A stretch of DNA of 15,175 nucleotides from contig SCUH01000126.1 in assembly GCA_004298295.1 (NCBI GenBank), forward strand, positions 1 to 15,175, written 5' to 3'. A model generated the notes under the pieces. The model was not told the DNA's origin. It did no database searches and saw nothing but the letters and a program-made list of their open reading frames with translations. This stretch comes from Betaproteobacteria bacterium. GTDB taxonomy: Bacteria > Pseudomonadota > Gammaproteobacteria > Burkholderiales > SG8-39. The translations under genes were made by a program, and so were the position numbers. This document shows positions 13,941 to 15,175 of this stretch, piece by piece (the stretch's first letter is position 1; every line of letters starts with the position of its first letter).

Positions 13941-13945
13941 AACGC

Positions 13946-15157
13946 ATGAAACTGAAGCGCAAACTCAGCAGCATCGCCGTCAGCCTGGCACTGTCCGCGG
14001 GGGCGGCGCAGGCCCAGGTCTCGGACGGCGTGATCAAGATCGGCGTCATGAACGACCAGTCCGGCACCTACGCCGACCTCGCGGGGCCGGGCTCGGTGGT
14101 GGCCGCCCGCATGGCGGTTGAGGACTTCGGCGCAGCGAAAAAGGGCATGAAGGTGGAAATCCTGGTGGCCGATCACCAGAACAAGCCCGACGTCGGCTCG
14201 AATATTGCGCGCCAGTGGTACGACGTCGACAAGGTCGACATGATCATGGACGTGCCGACCTCGTCGGTGGTGCTGGCCGTGAACCAGGTCACCAAGGAAA
14301 AGAACAAGGCGCTGATCGTGTCCACCGGTGCGACCTCCGACCTTTCGGGCAAGGCATGCACGCCGAACTCGATCCACTGGACCTATGACACCTGGGCGCT
14401 TGCCAACGGCACCGGCAGCGCGATCGTCAAGACGGGCGGCGATTCCTGGTTCTTCCTGACGGCGGACTATGCCTTCGGCCACGCGCTGGAAAAGGACACC
14501 GAAGCGGTGGTCCTGAAGGGCGGCGGCAAGGTGCTCGGCAAGGTGCGCCACCCATTCCCGAGCGCGGACTTCTCCTCGTTCCTGCTGCAGGCGCAATCGT
14601 CCAAGGCGAAGATCATCGGGCTCGCCAACGCCGGCGCCGACACGACCAACGCCATCAAGCAGGGCGCCGAGTTCGGCATCGTCAAGGGCGGCCAGCAGTT
14701 CGCCGGCCTGCTCGTGTTCCTGACCGACGTGCACGCGCTCGGCCTGGACAAGGCGCAGGGATTGCTGCTGACCGAAGCGTTCTACTGGGACCGCACGCCG
14801 GAAACGCGTGCCTGGTCGCAGCGCTTCGGCAAGCTGCACAAGGGCGCGATGCCGACCATGGCGCAGGCGGGCGTCTATTCGGCGACGCTGCACTACCTGA
14901 AGGCGGTCGAAGCGGCCAAGACCGACGACGGCCCGAAGGTGATCGCGCAGATGAAGAAGATGCCGAGCGACGACCCGGTATTCGGCAAGGGCCGCGTGCG
15001 CCAGGACGGCCGCCACATCCACGACATGTATCTGTTCGAGGTGAAGAAGCCCTCCGAGTCGAAGGGGCCGTGGGATTACTACAAGGTGCGCGCGACCATT
15101 CCGGCGGAGCAGGCGTTCCGCCCGGAGAAGGACGGCGGCTGCCCGCTGGTGAAGTGA
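13946..15157 (+). CDS. Periplasmic substrate-binding protein of a HAAT-type (LivK-like) ABC transporter
   Basis: The 403-residue protein captures the solute in the periplasm for the importer encoded just upstream. It starts with a Sec signal peptide: MKLKRKL, a hydrophobic core, and probable cleavage after AAQA at residue 23. The mature part opens with VIKIGVMNDQSGTYADLAGPG, typical of the Peripla_BP_6 fold. Further marks are VEILVADHQNKPDVGSNIARQW, the hinge-side segment around WFFLTADYAFGHALEKD, and a C-terminal lobe ending in CPLVK. The only two mature cysteines are C138 and C399, which could form a disulfide tying the C-terminus to the first lobe. This subfamily is common in soil and freshwater proteobacteria, and its ligands vary widely, including aromatic acids, amino acids and amides. 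I do not name a ligand. The gene ends 18 bp before the window edge; permease genes are expected beyond it. Confidence 0.93.
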   Translation: MKLKRKLSSIAVSLALSAGAAQAQVSDGVIKIGVMNDQSGTYADLAGPGSVVAARMAVEDFGAAKKGMKVEILVADHQNKPDVGSNIARQWYDVDKVDMIMDVPTSSVVLAVNQVTKEKNKALIVSTGATSDLSGKACTPNSIHWTYDTWALANGTGSAIVKTGGDSWFFLTADYAFGHALEKDTEAVVLKGGGKVLGKVRHPFPSADFSSFLLQAQSSKAKIIGLANAGADTTNAIKQGAEFGIVKGGQQFAGLLVFLTDVHALGLDKAQGLLLTEAFYWDRTPETRAWSQRFGKLHKGAMPTMAQAGVYSATLHYLKAVEAAKTDDGPKVIAQMKKMPSDDPVFGKGRVRQDGRHIHDMYLFEVKKPSESKGPWDYYKVRATIPAEQAFRPEKDGGCPLVK

Positions 15158-15175
15158 CCGCAAGCTGAGGACGGG

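Noticed and set aside
13115..15163. 682-codon minus-strand frame antisense to livF and the periplasmic binding protein
   Set aside because: Very long, but rich in His, Arg, Leu and Val with no motif, and it spans two well-supported genes and their ribosome site.

Overview
The window is high-GC, gene-dense proteobacterial chromosome and looks most like a betaproteobacterium of the Burkholderiales/Rhodocyclales kind. The reasons are the mltD / YafS-type methyltransferase / rnhA / dnaQ cluster, a short bifunctional PutA without a DNA-binding domain, and a medium-chain type acyl-CoA synthetase beside a crotonase. The lineage is an inference from gene content and style; no rRNA or tRNA gene is present to anchor it. 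No mobile element, CRISPR array or phage gene was seen, and no gap between genes exceeds about 130 bp.

Left part, minus strand (1-4247): a large lipoprotein solute-binding protein of the peptide/oligopeptide type runs off the left edge. Upstream of it lies a small exported protein of unknown function, then the lipoprotein murein transglycosylase MltD. Between the last two is a short AT-rich island with a 10-bp inverted repeat and two direct repeats.

Middle, plus strand (4379-8812): a divergent, overlapping cluster encodes a YafS-like SAM methyltransferase, RNase HI and the DNA polymerase III proofreading subunit. The glyoxalase gene gloB, which sits between mltD and yafS in enterobacteria, is absent here. 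A two-gene operon follows: an acyl-CoA synthetase, then a crotonase-family protein that has lost both canonical hydratase glutamates.

Right part: an Lrp/AsnC regulator (minus) is divergent from putA (plus), with only 58 bp between start codons and four symmetric TTTGG/CCAAA half-sites there. PutA performs both steps of proline-to-glutamate oxidation and lacks its own DNA-binding domain, so the neighbour is the likely regulator. Next come the two ATPases (LivG- and LivF-like) and the periplasmic binding protein of a branched-chain amino acid type (HAAT) ABC transporter. Its permease genes are not in the window and probably follow to the right; the last 18 bases end in a purine-rich stretch that could be the next ribosome binding site.

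Several genes start just after a TATA-like -10 element with no visible Shine-Dalgarno sequence, which suggests some leaderless or near-leaderless transcripts. I did not find a clearly new multi-gene system. The best leads are the putative operator at the regulator/putA junction, the active-site-deficient crotonase in its operon, and the repeat-bearing AT-rich island.
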